Source: Comamonadaceae bacterium (GTDB taxonomy: Bacteria; Pseudomonadota; Gammaproteobacteria; Burkholderiales; Burkholderiaceae_C). Taken from it: a stretch of DNA of 64,000 bases. Location of the stretch: assembly GCA_013297925.1 (NCBI GenBank), contig JAAFJC010000003.1, forward strand, positions 38,765-102,764, written 5' to 3'. Shown here piece by piece: positions 26,210-35,586 of this stretch (position 1 is its first letter; each line of letters begins with the position of its first letter). The notes beneath the pieces were generated by a model that was not told the DNA's origin, made no database searches, and saw only the letters and a list, made by a program, of their open reading frames with translations. The position numbers and the translations under genes are program-made.

Positions 26210-28039
26210 ATGCTCAATCGCGCTGTTTTGCAAGACTTTTGGAGTAGGCATTTCGCTTGGGATAGCGAGCCGATCTTGCGCGAGCAAGTGGCCCTCGTCT
26301 GGCGCAATTTGCCGGTAGCGCTGATTGCATCGCTGTGTACCTCGGTGGGGCAGCTTTGGTTTATGTGGCCGCATGTGGCCCATGCTGCATGCTTGGCGTG
26401 GTTTGGATGGAAGCTATTGCTGCTTGCGCTCATGTATGGCACACAGCAGGTTGCCACGCGCAGGCTGAATTTGGTTGGCCAAGCGCACTCCCAAATCATC
26501 TGCTTAGCTTTGCTGGGGCTGGGCTGGGGAAGCTCGATCACCGTTGCGGCTGCGTACGGTACAGATTTAGCCATGGTTTATGCGCTCATTGTGGTGGGTG
26601 GCGTGAATTCTGGTGCTTTGGGAATTTGCGGCGCTTTGATGCCTGCCGCTGTGGCCTATTTGCTAGCGATGTCAGGCACCTTGTTGCTGGGCGTTTTCGT
26701 GTTTGCCGATCCGTCGTTTGCGCCTTTGTCAATTCTGGTGGTGATCTACGTGATCATGAGCTTGATTCAGGCCTCTAACGCACAGCAAGCCGCCAAGCGA
26801 AGCATCGTGATGAAGCTGCAAAACGTGGATCTAGTCGATCAGTTGCGCCATGAATCTCAGCAAGCGATGGCAGCATTTGAACAAGCGCGTAGCGCCCAGC
26901 AAGCCGCTGAAACCGCCAACCAAGACAAATCCAAATTTCTCGCCGCTGCCAGCCACGATCTGCGCCAGCCGCTGCATGCGATGGGGCTGTTTTTAGAGGC
27001 ACTCGATGGCAGCGATCTGAGCAAGGATCAGCGCAAAATCCTCACGCATCTACGCTCAGCATCGGATTCCACCAGCGAGATGCTCAACACCTTGCTCGAC
27101 TACTCCCGCCTAGAAGCGGGCGCAGTGCAGGTCAAAGCCCGCTCTTTCTCTTTATCTCGCACCTTGCTAGATCTCGAGCGCGAATTCGGCCTGCAAGCGC
27201 GAGCCAAAGGCCTGCAGTATCGCAACCGCAAAACCACTCTGGCCACTTATGCTGACCCCAGCTTGGTGGATCTGGTGCTGCGCAACTTGATCAGCAATGC
27301 CATCCGCTACACCTCGCGTGGCGGCGTGCTGGTGGCTTGCCGAAGGCGCGGCAGCAGCCTGGTGGTGCAGGTTTGGGATACTGGCTTGGGCATTGAGCAA
27401 GAGGAGCAGCAAGCCGTATTTAAAGAATTTCATCAGCTGGGCAATCCCGAGCGTGATCGCCAAAAAGGCTTGGGGCTTGGCCTGGCCATTGTGAAGCGCT
27501 TGTGTGAGGCAATGGATGCGCAGATTCATCTTCGCTCGGTGCATGGGCAAGGCTCTGTGTTTGAGCTGGTGCTGCCGCTGTATCAGGGCGTGCTCAAAGG
27601 CGATGCGATTGAAGCGCCTGCCGCTAACTTATCAGGGCTTCGCTTAATGGTGATCGATGATGAAGCCGCAGTGCGCGAAGGCATGCAAAGCCTGCTCAGC
27701 TCATGGGGCTGCAAATGCGACAGCTTTGAATCCGCTCAAGAAGCTTTAGATGCTCTGGCGCAATGGAGCGATGCGCAATTGCCGCATGTGCTGATATCTG
27801 ACTATCGCCTTCGCCGAGGCCTCACGGGCGCGCAAGCCATTGCGCAGGTGCGCGAGGCAATGCTCGCGCGAGGCCAGCACAGCAAGCTGCCCGCCATCAT
27901 CATCACTGGCGATACCGCGCCTGATCGCATTCGCGAAGCGCAAGCCACCGATGCCGTGCTGCTGCACAAGCCCGTATCTGCCATCGCCTTGGCCAAAGCC
28001 TTGACTCAAATGGATCCGAGGGTTAAGGCTGCTCAATAA
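26210..28039 (+). CDS. Hybrid sensor histidine kinase with C-terminal receiver domain
   Basis: 609 residues. Five to six membrane segments (about 30-180) form an N-terminal sensor without an evident ligand domain, followed by a coiled coil and a HisKA domain with H249 in AAASHDLRQPLHAMG. The ATPase domain has NLISNAIRYT, VWDTGLGI and GLGLGLAIVKRL. A receiver domain (about 475-600) carries D531 in LISDYRL. The architecture matches kinase genes that often lack their own DNA-binding partner in cis. It is of the same type as the kinase at 49783-51273, which has no receiver. Confidence 0.9.
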   Translation: MLNRAVLQDFWSRHFAWDSEPILREQVALVWRNLPVALIASLCTSVGQLWFMWPHVAHAACLAWFGWKLLLLALMYGTQQVATRRLNLVGQAHSQIICLALLGLGWGSSITVAAAYGTDLAMVYALIVVGGVNSGALGICGALMPAAVAYLLAMSGTLLLGVFVFADPSFAPLSILVVIYVIMSLIQASNAQQAAKRSIVMKLQNVDLVDQLRHESQQAMAAFEQARSAQQAAETANQDKSKFLAAASHDLRQPLHAMGLFLEALDGSDLSKDQRKILTHLRSASDSTSEMLNTLLDYSRLEAGAVQVKARSFSLSRTLLDLEREFGLQARAKGLQYRNRKTTLATYADPSLVDLVLRNLISNAIRYTSRGGVLVACRRRGSSLVVQVWDTGLGIEQEEQQAVFKEFHQLGNPERDRQKGLGLGLAIVKRLCEAMDAQIHLRSVHGQGSVFELVLPLYQGVLKGDAIEAPAANLSGLRLMVIDDEAAVREGMQSLLSSWGCKCDSFESAQEALDALAQWSDAQLPHVLISDYRLRRGLTGAQAIAQVREAMLARGQHSKLPAIIITGDTAPDRIREAQATDAVLLHKPVSAIALAKALTQMDPRVKAAQ

Positions 28040-28058
28040 GACAGCAAGCGCCCCAGCC

Positions 28059-29360
28059 TCAAGCAGACGATGCTGCAGCTCGTTGACCACGCTGAACATC
28101 GATCTTAGTCAGCACAATCAAGCCTGCAATGAAAAGTAGCGTGGTCGATGCGATGGCAATGCGCTGATTGCCACCTGTCACCCAAGTGATTGCACCGTAG
28201 GTGAGCGGGCCAATGATGCTCGCTAGGCGGGTAGCAAAGCCCCACAGGCCGTAAAACTCTGCAAGCTGTGCTTTTGGAGCAAACATACCAGCCATCGCGC
28301 GGCCTGCGGATTGGCTGGAGCCCATGCACACCCCGGCAAGCGCAGCGGCATACCAAAAGCCGCCTTTAGTCGTGGTGAGGGCGGCAATAATACAGGTGGC
28401 GATCCAACCTACGAGGGTGATGCCCAAGCCGAACTTGTGGCCCACACGGTCTTGAAAATAGCCAAACGCGAAAGCTCCCCCGGCAGCTGCCAAATTGAGC
28501 ACGAAGATCAGTACCATCGTTTCTTGCTGCTTAAAGCCGATCACCTGCTCGGCATAAATCGCTGCGATAGAAATCGCCACCATCACACCGCCTTGATAAA
28601 ACACCGCACACAACATGAGCCACATGAAATCTTTATACTCGCGCGCTTGTGCGAAGGTGGTTTTGAGTTGATCCAGAGAGGCTTTGAATCCGCTCGTTTG
28701 TAATGCCGCCGGGTTGGGCTGTGCCCGCTCTTGCAAGAGCTTGAAGGTCACCAACGAAGCCGCGCCATAGATCACCGCCGTGATAATCATCGTCACGGCC
28801 ACGAATTTCTCAGCAGGAATGCCGTGCCCTTGCGCCCAAATCACGTAACCCAAGCTGATGCCAAGCGCGAGCATGCCGCCAAAATAGCCAAAGCTCCAGC
28901 CCCAGCCACTGACCTTGCCCAGCGCCTCTTGCTTGGCCAACTCGGGAAGAAAGGCTGCGGTAAGCGTTTCGCCATAGCTGTAGAAAGTGTTGGAGACAAC
29001 GATCAGAATGAATGCCAATGTCACGGTGCCTGGCCCAGTGAAGGCGAGCGCTGCTGTGCTGACTACGCAACCCGCGGTAAAGACCATCAAAAAGCGCTTC
29101 TTCGCCGCTCGCATATCGGCCAAAGCACCGATGCTGGGCATAGTGAGCATCACAATGGCATAGGAAATAGAGAGCGCCAATGTCCATGCAAAGGTAGCCC
29201 ATTCGGCTTTTTGCGCAATGCCGCCCACGAAGTAAGCGGCATAGACTGCCGTGATCACGACCGTGGTGTAGCCTGAGTTGGCAAAGTCATACATCGCCCA
29301 ACCAAACACTTCGCGCTTTTTGACACCTGGGTTCAATGCGTCTTGACTGAAGATGGCCAT
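28059..29360 (-). CDS. MFS transporter, UMF1 (Atg22-like) family
   Basis: 433 residues starting at ATG 29360, preceded by aggagact. About 12 membrane segments; the family opening REVFGWAMYDFANSGYTTVV is diagnostic of the UMF1 branch, and GIGALAD-like and YGLWGFATRLASIIGP strings follow. It is an inner-membrane carrier whose substrate is unknown. It converges with the hybrid kinase gene (19 bp) and is divergent from tdk (54 bp between starts). Confidence 0.88.
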   Translation of the reverse strand: MAIFSQDALNPGVKKREVFGWAMYDFANSGYTTVVITAVYAAYFVGGIAQKAEWATFAWTLALSISYAIVMLTMPSIGALADMRAAKKRFLMVFTAGCVVSTAALAFTGPGTVTLAFILIVVSNTFYSYGETLTAAFLPELAKQEALGKVSGWGWSFGYFGGMLALGISLGYVIWAQGHGIPAEKFVAVTMIITAVIYGAASLVTFKLLQERAQPNPAALQTSGFKASLDQLKTTFAQAREYKDFMWLMLCAVFYQGGVMVAISIAAIYAEQVIGFKQQETMVLIFVLNLAAAGGAFAFGYFQDRVGHKFGLGITLVGWIATCIIAALTTTKGGFWYAAALAGVCMGSSQSAGRAMAGMFAPKAQLAEFYGLWGFATRLASIIGPLTYGAITWVTGGNQRIAIASTTLLFIAGLIVLTKIDVQRGQRAAASSA

Positions 29361-29414
29361 GAGTAGTCTCCTGTTTTCGTGATTATGTGCGTTATCCTTG
29401 ACAAAATTAAGTCT

Positions 29415-30023
29415 ATGGCCAAACTGTATTTCCGCTATGCCGCGATGAACGCTGGCAAATCGACCGCCTTGCTGCAAGCCGCCTTCAACTACGAGGAGCG
29501 CGGCATGCGCATCGTGTTGCTCACCGCAGAGCTGGACAACCGCGATGGCCACGGAAAAATAGCTTCCCGCCTCGGGCTTTCGCGAGAGGCCATCACTTTC
29601 AATAGCCAGCAGAGTATGGCTGAGCGCATCGCCACTGCGCAGCAGGAAGCTTGGATTTCAAAGCTGGCCTGCGTGCTTGTCGATGAAGCGCAATTTCTCA
29701 CTCTTGGGCAGGTAGAAGAACTGCACCGGTGGGCGCATGAAAACCGCACGCCAGTGATGTGCTACGGCCTGCGCAGTGATTTCCAAGGCAAGGCTTTTGA
29801 AGGCTCGGCCGCCCTGCTGGTGCTCGCCGATGATGTGGAAGAAATGAAGACGATTTGCGATTGCGGCAAAAAGGCCAGCATGAACGCGCGTTTCGATGAT
29901 GAAGGCAACCGCATCTTTGAAGGCAGCCAAGTGCTCATTGGTGGCAACATGCGGTATCGCGCCCTTTGTCCAGACTGCTTTTACGGCGTGATTTCAAGAA
30001 GAAATGGCAGTTTTCCGGCGTAG
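29415..30023 (+). CDS. tdk: Thymidine kinase
   Basis: 202 residues; phosphorylates thymidine with ATP for salvage. ATP-binding loop AAMNAGKST (10-18), catalytic Glu in LVDEAQFL and the lasso with four cysteines, C..C near 155 (CDCGK) and C..C near 190 (CPDC), that bind structural zinc. Length is normal for type II TK. Its last codons and stop lie inside a reverse copy of the dispersed repeat, so the tail GSFPA may be repeat-derived. Confidence 0.94.
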   Translation: MAKLYFRYAAMNAGKSTALLQAAFNYEERGMRIVLLTAELDNRDGHGKIASRLGLSREAITFNSQQSMAERIATAQQEAWISKLACVLVDEAQFLTLGQVEELHRWAHENRTPVMCYGLRSDFQGKAFEGSAALLVLADDVEEMKTICDCGKKASMNARFDDEGNRIFEGSQVLIGGNMRYRALCPDCFYGVISRRNGSFPA

Positions 30024-30057
30024 AATATGCGGGAGCAGCTATTGTTTTTATAGCGAT
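30010..30057 (-). repeat. Dispersed repeat, copy E (reverse), shared by two gene ends
   Basis: ttttccggcgtagaatatgc then gggagcagctattgttttta, a reverse copy of the family. It supplies the TAG of tdk (30021-30023) and the stop of the opposite exonuclease gene (30048-30050). Confidence 0.7.
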
Positions 30058-30659
30058 TCTGTCAACAACCCTTGCAAAGCTGCATACACGCACATCGCTG
30101 CATAGGCATCGTTAGCCGCATAAATCAGCTGGTTGTCGTTCAAATTTGACAATGCCCAGTTGCTCGTTGACGCTTTTTTGGATTTGATAAAGCGCTGCTT
30201 GAACATCACAGCCACGGCAGCTTTCACGCCCAGCTCTTTGCGATAACCAAGCTGGCGAAACAAGGTATTGATTTCCACAATGCCCTGCGGCTCGATACCC
30301 AACTTGCTGCGAATGCGCTTTTTATCATCCCCCAAGCCGAAGCCAGCTTTGACGACGCCCTCTTGCGCCAAAAGCTGCGCCGCCACAGCGCGGCAATCGG
30401 GATCGTGCAGCTGAAACACCCAAGCATGATCAAGCGTGGCCAGCTGCACAATATGGGGGCCTGTGGAGACTTCGCCCACACGAAAAGTGGGCTTGGACTC
30501 AGTGTCAAATCCCCAAACTGGCGCGGCTTGCAGCATCAATGCCGCCACCTGAGCCTGCTCTGCGGTACTCACCAGAGAGATACGATCTCTTCCTAAGCGA
30601 TCAAATAGAGGCAGCAATGCTATGTCGTCGTTACTTGGTGGCAATTTTTCTGTTGTCAT
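30048..30659 (-). CDS. 3'-5' exonuclease domain protein (DEDDy, RNase D-like)
   Basis: 203 residues with the three Exo motifs: WGFDTES (D and E of Exo I), KAGFGLGDDKK (Exo II) and YAANDAY (Exo III with Tyr). Only the nuclease domain is present; HRDC domains of RNase D are missing. It may trim RNA or DNA 3' ends; substrate unknown. The start ATG is at 30657-30659. Its stop is inside copy E of the dispersed repeat. Confidence 0.87.
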   Translation of the reverse strand: MTTEKLPPSNDDIALLPLFDRLGRDRISLVSTAEQAQVAALMLQAAPVWGFDTESKPTFRVGEVSTGPHIVQLATLDHAWVFQLHDPDCRAVAAQLLAQEGVVKAGFGLGDDKKRIRSKLGIEPQGIVEINTLFRQLGYRKELGVKAAVAVMFKQRFIKSKKASTSNWALSNLNDNQLIYAANDAYAAMCVYAALQGLLTESL

Positions 30660-30724
30660 GAGGGGCTGAAAGCAGCTTGGATGCCCGTATCATCGCCTAT
30701 ATCGAAAGTTAACTGAAATAAGCT

Positions 30725-32461
30725 ATGTCGGTCTTGAGGCGTGTCGCGGTCGTTCTTTACTTGTGCATTTGCGCGAGTTGGATCCATACGCAGGCTCAAA
30801 CGCCTACTGTCGTGCGCCTAGATGCCAAGAGCACAGAAACCCCCAGTTATCCAGCCCCGCTGAGCGTCGCATTCGGTTTGGATGGCTCGCTTACTGTGCA
30901 AGATGTAGCTGCCCTCCCGCGCGACCGCTTTGTACCTTTCGCGCCCAGAGCCACGCAGCCGATCTCGATTGACGAGCCACTTTGGCTGCGCATGCAGGTG
31001 GAGGCTAGCGACACTAAGTCATCCAACTGGCTGCTGGAAATACCGACTGTGATTGTGGATCGTTACGAGGTCTATCAGCGCGATACAGCTGGCAATTGGC
31101 AAATGGCCGCCTCTGGAGATCGGGTGCCGCATGAGCAATGGCCCGTGCCCTCTCTGCGCCCTCGCTTTCCATTGGTTGCTTCGGGCGCTGGCGTGCAGGA
31201 TGTGTACATCCGTGTGGTTCATCAATTGCCTGCCACGATCCAGCCGGTGATCGTCGATGTCGCTGGGGCGACGAAGCGCGATGTATCGCACATGCTTTGG
31301 TCTGGCATGCTGGCTGGTTTGATGGTCGCACTTCTGCTGATTTGCCTACAAATGACCTTTTCCTACCGAGATCGGACCTATCTTTGGTATGCCGCGTATC
31401 TGCTCTCCACCACCTTGGCCACATGGGCATATTCAGGTGTGGGGCAGCAGTTTCTCTGGCCTACAGCAAGCAAATTTGCCAGCGATGCTGTGGTGTACTT
31501 CGTCTTGTCGGCCTTCTCCTTCAATCTGCTCTTTGTAAGCGGCATGTTTGGTAAGTGGCTAGGCAGGGCCTATCGCAGAGCGACGTATGCGCTGATTGCT
31601 GCCTGCGTGGCATATATGGTGATGACGATTTTCATCGTGAATTACGCCAGCGCAATCATGTTTTTCATGGCAATCACCATCGCTGTGAGCTCATTCATCC
31701 TGTTTACTGCGGTTCAAGCTTGGCGCAAAGCCGTGCCCTATAGCGGCTACTGGCTGCTGGTGTATATCCCGTATCTTATGAGTATAGCTTTGGTGGTGGC
31801 GGAGAGCTCCGGGCAAATTACCCTACCAGGTCTGCCAGTGAACACGCCTATCCTCGCAGCGATGGTGGAAGCTGTGGCAATGATGTTTTGCCTGAACGCT
31901 TACAGCCGAGAAAGTCATGCGCAAGCGGTGCGTGAGCAAGTGGCCGCGCAGCGCGATCCGCTCACAGGCTTTCTCAATGAGCAACGCTTCATCGATCTAG
32001 CCAGCTCAGCATGGCTCAATGCCAGTCAGTCCGGGCGACATATCAGCTTGGCTTATGTTTTGGTGGAATCCAAAGAGCATGATTTAAGCACAGTGCAGTT
32101 TGAAGCCTTGATGCTGCGCAGCGTACGCATGGTGCGCACTGCCATGCGCGAGAGTGATGGCTTGGGGCGCATCGGTCGAAACATGCTTGGAATATGCATG
32201 CCCAACATGAAGCCAGGCGAAGATCTGAATGCGCGCTTATCCCGCTTGGTGGCACTTGGTTTGATGCTCAATCCGAATGATAAAAATTCCCAGGCTCTCA
32301 AGTTCACTATTGCAGTGGGTTCTTGGCGTATCAATTCAGAAGACTTCAAACTGGTGGATAAACAGCTTCGTGCCCTGCTGGTGAAAGACAGCGAAGAGCG
32401 CCCGCGCACAATTCGGTTCCTAGAGCCGCAGATGCCAAGTGCACGGCATGTGTATCAATAG
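30725..32461 (+). CDS. 7TMR-DISM receptor with degenerate GGDEF domain
   Basis: 578 residues. A signal peptide (1-25) is followed by a periplasmic 7TMR-DISM extracellular domain type 2 (about 35-190, WLRMQVEASDTKSSNWLLEI), seven membrane helices (about 195-400) and a cytoplasmic GGDEF-like domain (about 410-565). The upstream RDPLTGFLNEQRF motif is kept, but the active-site GGDEF is replaced by GRNML (in LGRIGRNMLGICMP), so cyclic-di-GMP synthesis is very unlikely. It may bind nucleotide or act by protein contacts. Transcribed alone, ending 3 bp before the stop of the opposite gene. Confidence 0.85.
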   Translation: MSVLRRVAVVLYLCICASWIHTQAQTPTVVRLDAKSTETPSYPAPLSVAFGLDGSLTVQDVAALPRDRFVPFAPRATQPISIDEPLWLRMQVEASDTKSSNWLLEIPTVIVDRYEVYQRDTAGNWQMAASGDRVPHEQWPVPSLRPRFPLVASGAGVQDVYIRVVHQLPATIQPVIVDVAGATKRDVSHMLWSGMLAGLMVALLLICLQMTFSYRDRTYLWYAAYLLSTTLATWAYSGVGQQFLWPTASKFASDAVVYFVLSAFSFNLLFVSGMFGKWLGRAYRRATYALIAACVAYMVMTIFIVNYASAIMFFMAITIAVSSFILFTAVQAWRKAVPYSGYWLLVYIPYLMSIALVVAESSGQITLPGLPVNTPILAAMVEAVAMMFCLNAYSRESHAQAVREQVAAQRDPLTGFLNEQRFIDLASSAWLNASQSGRHISLAYVLVESKEHDLSTVQFEALMLRSVRMVRTAMRESDGLGRIGRNMLGICMPNMKPGEDLNARLSRLVALGLMLNPNDKNSQALKFTIAVGSWRINSEDFKLVDKQLRALLVKDSEERPRTIRFLEPQMPSARHVYQ

Positions 32462-32464
32462 CGA

Positions 32465-32947
32465 TCAAACCATCTGCATCGCGCTACCTCGCTCTTCATG
32501 GGCGAGGCGGCGAATATAGAGCTGAAAATCTGGGTCTTCGCCCCGCAGCAGAAGCGGTAGTGCATTGTGGAAATCCTCCCGCCTGCACCACTCACGCATG
32601 TAGTCGTCCCAACTGTTCCACTGCCGCTTTTGTTGCACGGTCATGCTATCGCTGTAGGCCACGAGATATGCACGCTCAAACAATGAAATCAGCATATCAA
32701 AAATCACCAGCATGCGCTCGTTTTGCTCCGGGGTGGGATTGGGTAACGGCTCATTCGTGCGCAAATGCAAATCGGGATGGACGAGCACGATTTTCAGGAA
32801 GTCGTTATAGGCATTAGAAAGCAATTGGTAGCCCTCCTCTTCTTCATTGGCGCGCTCTTTCACTTCTTGCCAGAGAAAGATACCAATGGCCAATGGCAGA
32901 CCGAGCACAGTCACGACATAACTTGCGAGCTCCCAGTATTCAGTCAT
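32465..32947 (-). CDS. Uncharacterised small membrane-anchored protein downstream of aceK
   Basis: 160 residues from ATG 32947 (agagg about 8 bp upstream). A GTG at 32968 overlapping the aceK stop as GTGA is an alternative. One N-terminal membrane helix (about 6-28, YVVTVLGLPLAIGIFLWQEV) is followed by a helical cytoplasmic domain rich in aromatic and acidic residues (LFERAYLVAYSD, WDDYMREWCRREDFH). I do not recognise a family with confidence. Tight coupling to aceK suggests coexpression only. Confidence 0.75.
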   Translation of the reverse strand: MTEYWELASYVVTVLGLPLAIGIFLWQEVKERANEEEEGYQLLSNAYNDFLKIVLVHPDLHLRTNEPLPNPTPEQNERMLVIFDMLISLFERAYLVAYSDSMTVQQKRQWNSWDDYMREWCRREDFHNALPLLLRGEDPDFQLYIRRLAHEERGSAMQMV

Positions 32948-32964
32948 AACGGCATCCTCTTTCT

Positions 32965-34758
32965 TCACACATGGCGAAACCTCTTATCTCGCTCATAGGG
33001 AAACACATCATGCACATAGCCTGCCTTGATGCGGTCTTTGTGGCCTTGCCAAAAAGTAGCTTCAAGCAAATCAGCATGATGCTGCATAAACACCTGGCGC
33101 ACTGTATCGTGGCCAAGCAAGAATGGGGCAAAGGTTTCAGGAAACACATCATTCTTTGCGACTGAATACCAAATTTCTCCACTCATTTCATCTTCTTCGT
33201 TGCGAGGCATGGGTACTTTGCGGAAATTGCAATCTGTGATGTATTCAATTTCATCGTAGTCATAAAACACAACTTTGCCGTGGCGCGTGACGCCAAAATT
33301 CTTCCACAGCATGTCGCCGGGGAAAATGTTGGCACGCACCAAATCTTTGATGGCATTGCCGTACTCGATCACGACTCTTTCGATTTGCTTGAGTGCGCGC
33401 GGATCATCTTGTCTATCAAAAGCTTCTTGCAAATAGATATTGAGCGGGATCATGCGCCGTTCGATATACAAATGCTTGATGATGACTTCGATCTGGCCAT
33501 CGCCATCACGGTCTGAAATCTCCAGCTGGCTGGGCGCAAATTTTTTGATCTCTTCGATCAGCTCGTCTTCAAAGCGATCTTTCGGAAACGCCACCTCGCT
33601 GTATTCCAGCGTATCGGCCATGCGCCCAACGCGATCATGCTGTTTCACCAGCAGGTATTTGCCTTTGATCTGCTCGCGCGTCGTATCCTTCGGCGGTGGG
33701 TAGTAATCCTTGACGATCTTGAACACATAGGGAAAGCTGGGCAGATCAAACACCAGCATCACCATGCCTTTGATGCCTGGCGCGATGCGAAATTTGTCGG
33801 TACTGTGACGCTGGTGATAGAGAAAATCGCGGTAAAAAAGCGTCTTACCTTGCTTGGCCAAGCCGAGCGCGTTGTAAATCTCAGCGCGCGGCTTGCGCGG
33901 CATCAAGCTGCGCAGGAACTGCACATAGGCGCTGGGAATTTCCATATCCACCAAGAAATAAGCTCGCGCAAAGCTAAAAAGCATGAGCAAATCGTCTTCG
34001 CCGAAGAGTGCAGCATCAATGATGAGCGTGCCTCCTTCTTTGGTGTGGAGGATAGGCAAAGCAAAAGGCACCTCGTTGAAGCCATTGATGATTTTTCCAA
34101 TGATGTAAGCGCCTTTGTTGCGAAAGAACAAGCTGCTAAGAACCTGAATCTGAAAGTTTGCGCGGATACGCACGTCGGTGAGATTGGCATCAAATGCTTT
34201 GAACACATAGCCAGTATCACGTGGCAAATCTTCAAAAGGTGTCAACAAACGAAAATTCTCAATCACTTGCGTGATGTTCTCAAGCAATGTTTGCTGCGCG
34301 GGATAGTAAGAGCGATAAGTCTGCTGTGCCGCAGGTTCATCGTTCTCAATGTATTCCGTGCTCACTGCGGGGCGCACGAAGATGAAATCATTTTGAAAGT
34401 AAGTGCGGTGCAGAATTTTCGTCGTCACCGAATTGAAAAACGTCTCAGCCAGCTCAGGCTGATGATGGTTGACCAAGAGGCCGATGTAATGGAGCTTGAC
34501 CTGCTGCCAAATCTCCATCGGCTGCTCGCCCGCCTTGAATTCCTTCTCCAGCCGCGCTACGGCTTCTTTCACGCGCAGATCGTAAAACTCAATCCGCTCG
34601 CGCTGCGCCCGCTGTTGCCCATGCCAATCCTGCGTCTCAAACCGATGCTTGGCGCGCTGGCTCTCCGCTCTGAAGAGGCGATAGTGTCGATTAAAGCCAT
34701 CGAGCATCGCGCGGGCGATGTCGAAAGCAATCGTCGAATCGAGGCGCTGGGGGAACAT
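32965..34758 (-). CDS. aceK: Isocitrate dehydrogenase kinase/phosphatase AceK
   Basis: 597 residues, the full family length. AceK phosphorylates and dephosphorylates isocitrate dehydrogenase and so opens the glyoxylate bypass during growth on acetate or fatty acids. The kinase-fold C-terminal half includes [20 protein letters not shown] with its ATP-site signature, [19 protein letters not shown] in the catalytic loop region, and a helical regulatory N-terminal half. aceA and aceB are not in the window. Its start lies about 48 bp beyond a pyrimidine-rich repeat. Confidence 0.96.
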   Translation of the reverse strand: MFPQRLDSTIAFDIARAMLDGFNRHYRLFRAESQRAKHRFETQDWHGQQRAQRERIEFYDLRVKEAVARLEKEFKAGEQPMEIWQQVKLHYIGLLVNHHQPELAETFFNSVTTKILHRTYFQNDFIFVRPAVSTEYIENDEPAAQQTYRSYYPAQQTLLENITQVIENFRLLTPFEDLPRDTGYVFKAFDANLTDVRIRANFQIQVLSSLFFRNKGAYIIGKIINGFNEVPFALPILHTKEGGTLIIDAALFGEDDLLMLFSFARAYFLVDMEIPSAYVQFLRSLMPRKPRAEIYNALGLAKQGKTLFYRDFLYHQRHSTDKFRIAPGIKGMVMLVFDLPSFPYVFKIVKDYYPPPKDTTREQIKGKYLLVKQHDRVGRMADTLEYSEVAFPKDRFEDELIEEIKKFAPSQLEISDRDGDGQIEVIIKHLYIERRMIPLNIYLQEAFDRQDDPRALKQIERVVIEYGNAIKDLVRANIFPGDMLWKNFGVTRHGKVVFYDYDEIEYITDCNFRKVPMPRNEEDEMSGEIWYSVAKNDVFPETFAPFLLGHDTVRQVFMQHHADLLEATFWQGHKDRIKAGYVHDVFPYERDKRFRHV

Positions 34759-34806
34759 GCCGTAATCGTACCGCGTATCAGCGCTCCGAACTCACCGGCT
34801 GCGCTT

Positions 34807-34869
34807 GGGCCATCCCCCTCCGCGAATGTCCTCCGGCTGGCGCTACGCGCGTGCCTCCCCCTTTATTTC
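34807..34869 (+). repeat. Pyrimidine-rich paired element, copy 2, reaching into the can stop codon
   Basis: cctccgcgaatgtcctccg then a GC-rich middle and cctccccctttatttc, matching 13256-13309. The TAA of the carbonic anhydrase gene (34863-34865, minus) is part of the tttatttc end. Confidence 0.65.
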
Positions 34870-35558
34870 GCTGCGGGAGATAACCCAATCGCGGCCGATG
34901 AGTTCAGATTTTCTTTCGCGTCGAAAACTGCATCAATGGCTGCTTTGTAAGCTGGCAGCACCTCATCCGTTGAATGCAAGCTCATCAGAAGATCATGCAA
35001 CACCCCGTCATGCACGCCATAAATCCAGCCATGCACAGTCACCACTTGCCCACGGGCCCAAGCATCTTGCATCACCGTGCTTTGCGCCACATTGAGCACG
35101 CCATGAATCACATTGATCTCACACAACACATTCAGGCGCTCTTCTTTCGGTAATGCCAATAATCGCTGCGCATGCATATCCCGCACATCTTGAATGTGCC
35201 GAATCCAGTTGTCGGCCAAGCCAATGCGCACATTCTCCAAAGCCGCATGCACACCACCGCAACCATAGTGCCCGCACACAATCACATGCTCCACCTTGAG
35301 CATGTCCACCGCGTATTGAATGGTGGAGAGCGCATTCAAATCCGAATGCACCACCACATTGGCCACATTGCGATGCACAAACACTTCGCCCGGCTCCAGC
35401 CCGGTGATCTGATTGGCAGGCACGCGAGAATCTGAGCAACCGACCCACATATAGCGCGGATGCTGCTGTTGGCTTAAGCCCGTAAAAAACCCCGGCTTGT
35501 CCCGCTCCATCGAAGCGGCCCATTGTTTGTTGTGGCTGAGAAGATGGCGTAGAGGCAT
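34863..35558 (-). CDS. can: Beta-class carbonic anhydrase
   Basis: 231 residues; interconverts CO2 and bicarbonate with zinc. Zinc ligands and dyad are in place: C41 with D43 and R45 in WVGCSDSRVP, H97 and C100 in CGHYGCGG. Length and the opening MPLRHLLSHNKQWA match proteobacterial Can. Cytoplasmic. It stands between aceK and the liu operon, all on the minus strand but with gaps of over 25 bp and a repeat element, so separate control is likely. Confidence 0.95.
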   Translation of the reverse strand: MPLRHLLSHNKQWAASMERDKPGFFTGLSQQQHPRYMWVGCSDSRVPANQITGLEPGEVFVHRNVANVVVHSDLNALSTIQYAVDMLKVEHVIVCGHYGCGGVHAALENVRIGLADNWIRHIQDVRDMHAQRLLALPKEERLNVLCEINVIHGVLNVAQSTVMQDAWARGQVVTVHGWIYGVHDGVLHDLLMSLHSTDEVLPAYKAAIDAVFDAKENLNSSAAIGLSPAAK

Positions 35559-35586
35559 GCTTAGATTTTAATGAAGCGAGGCGTGA

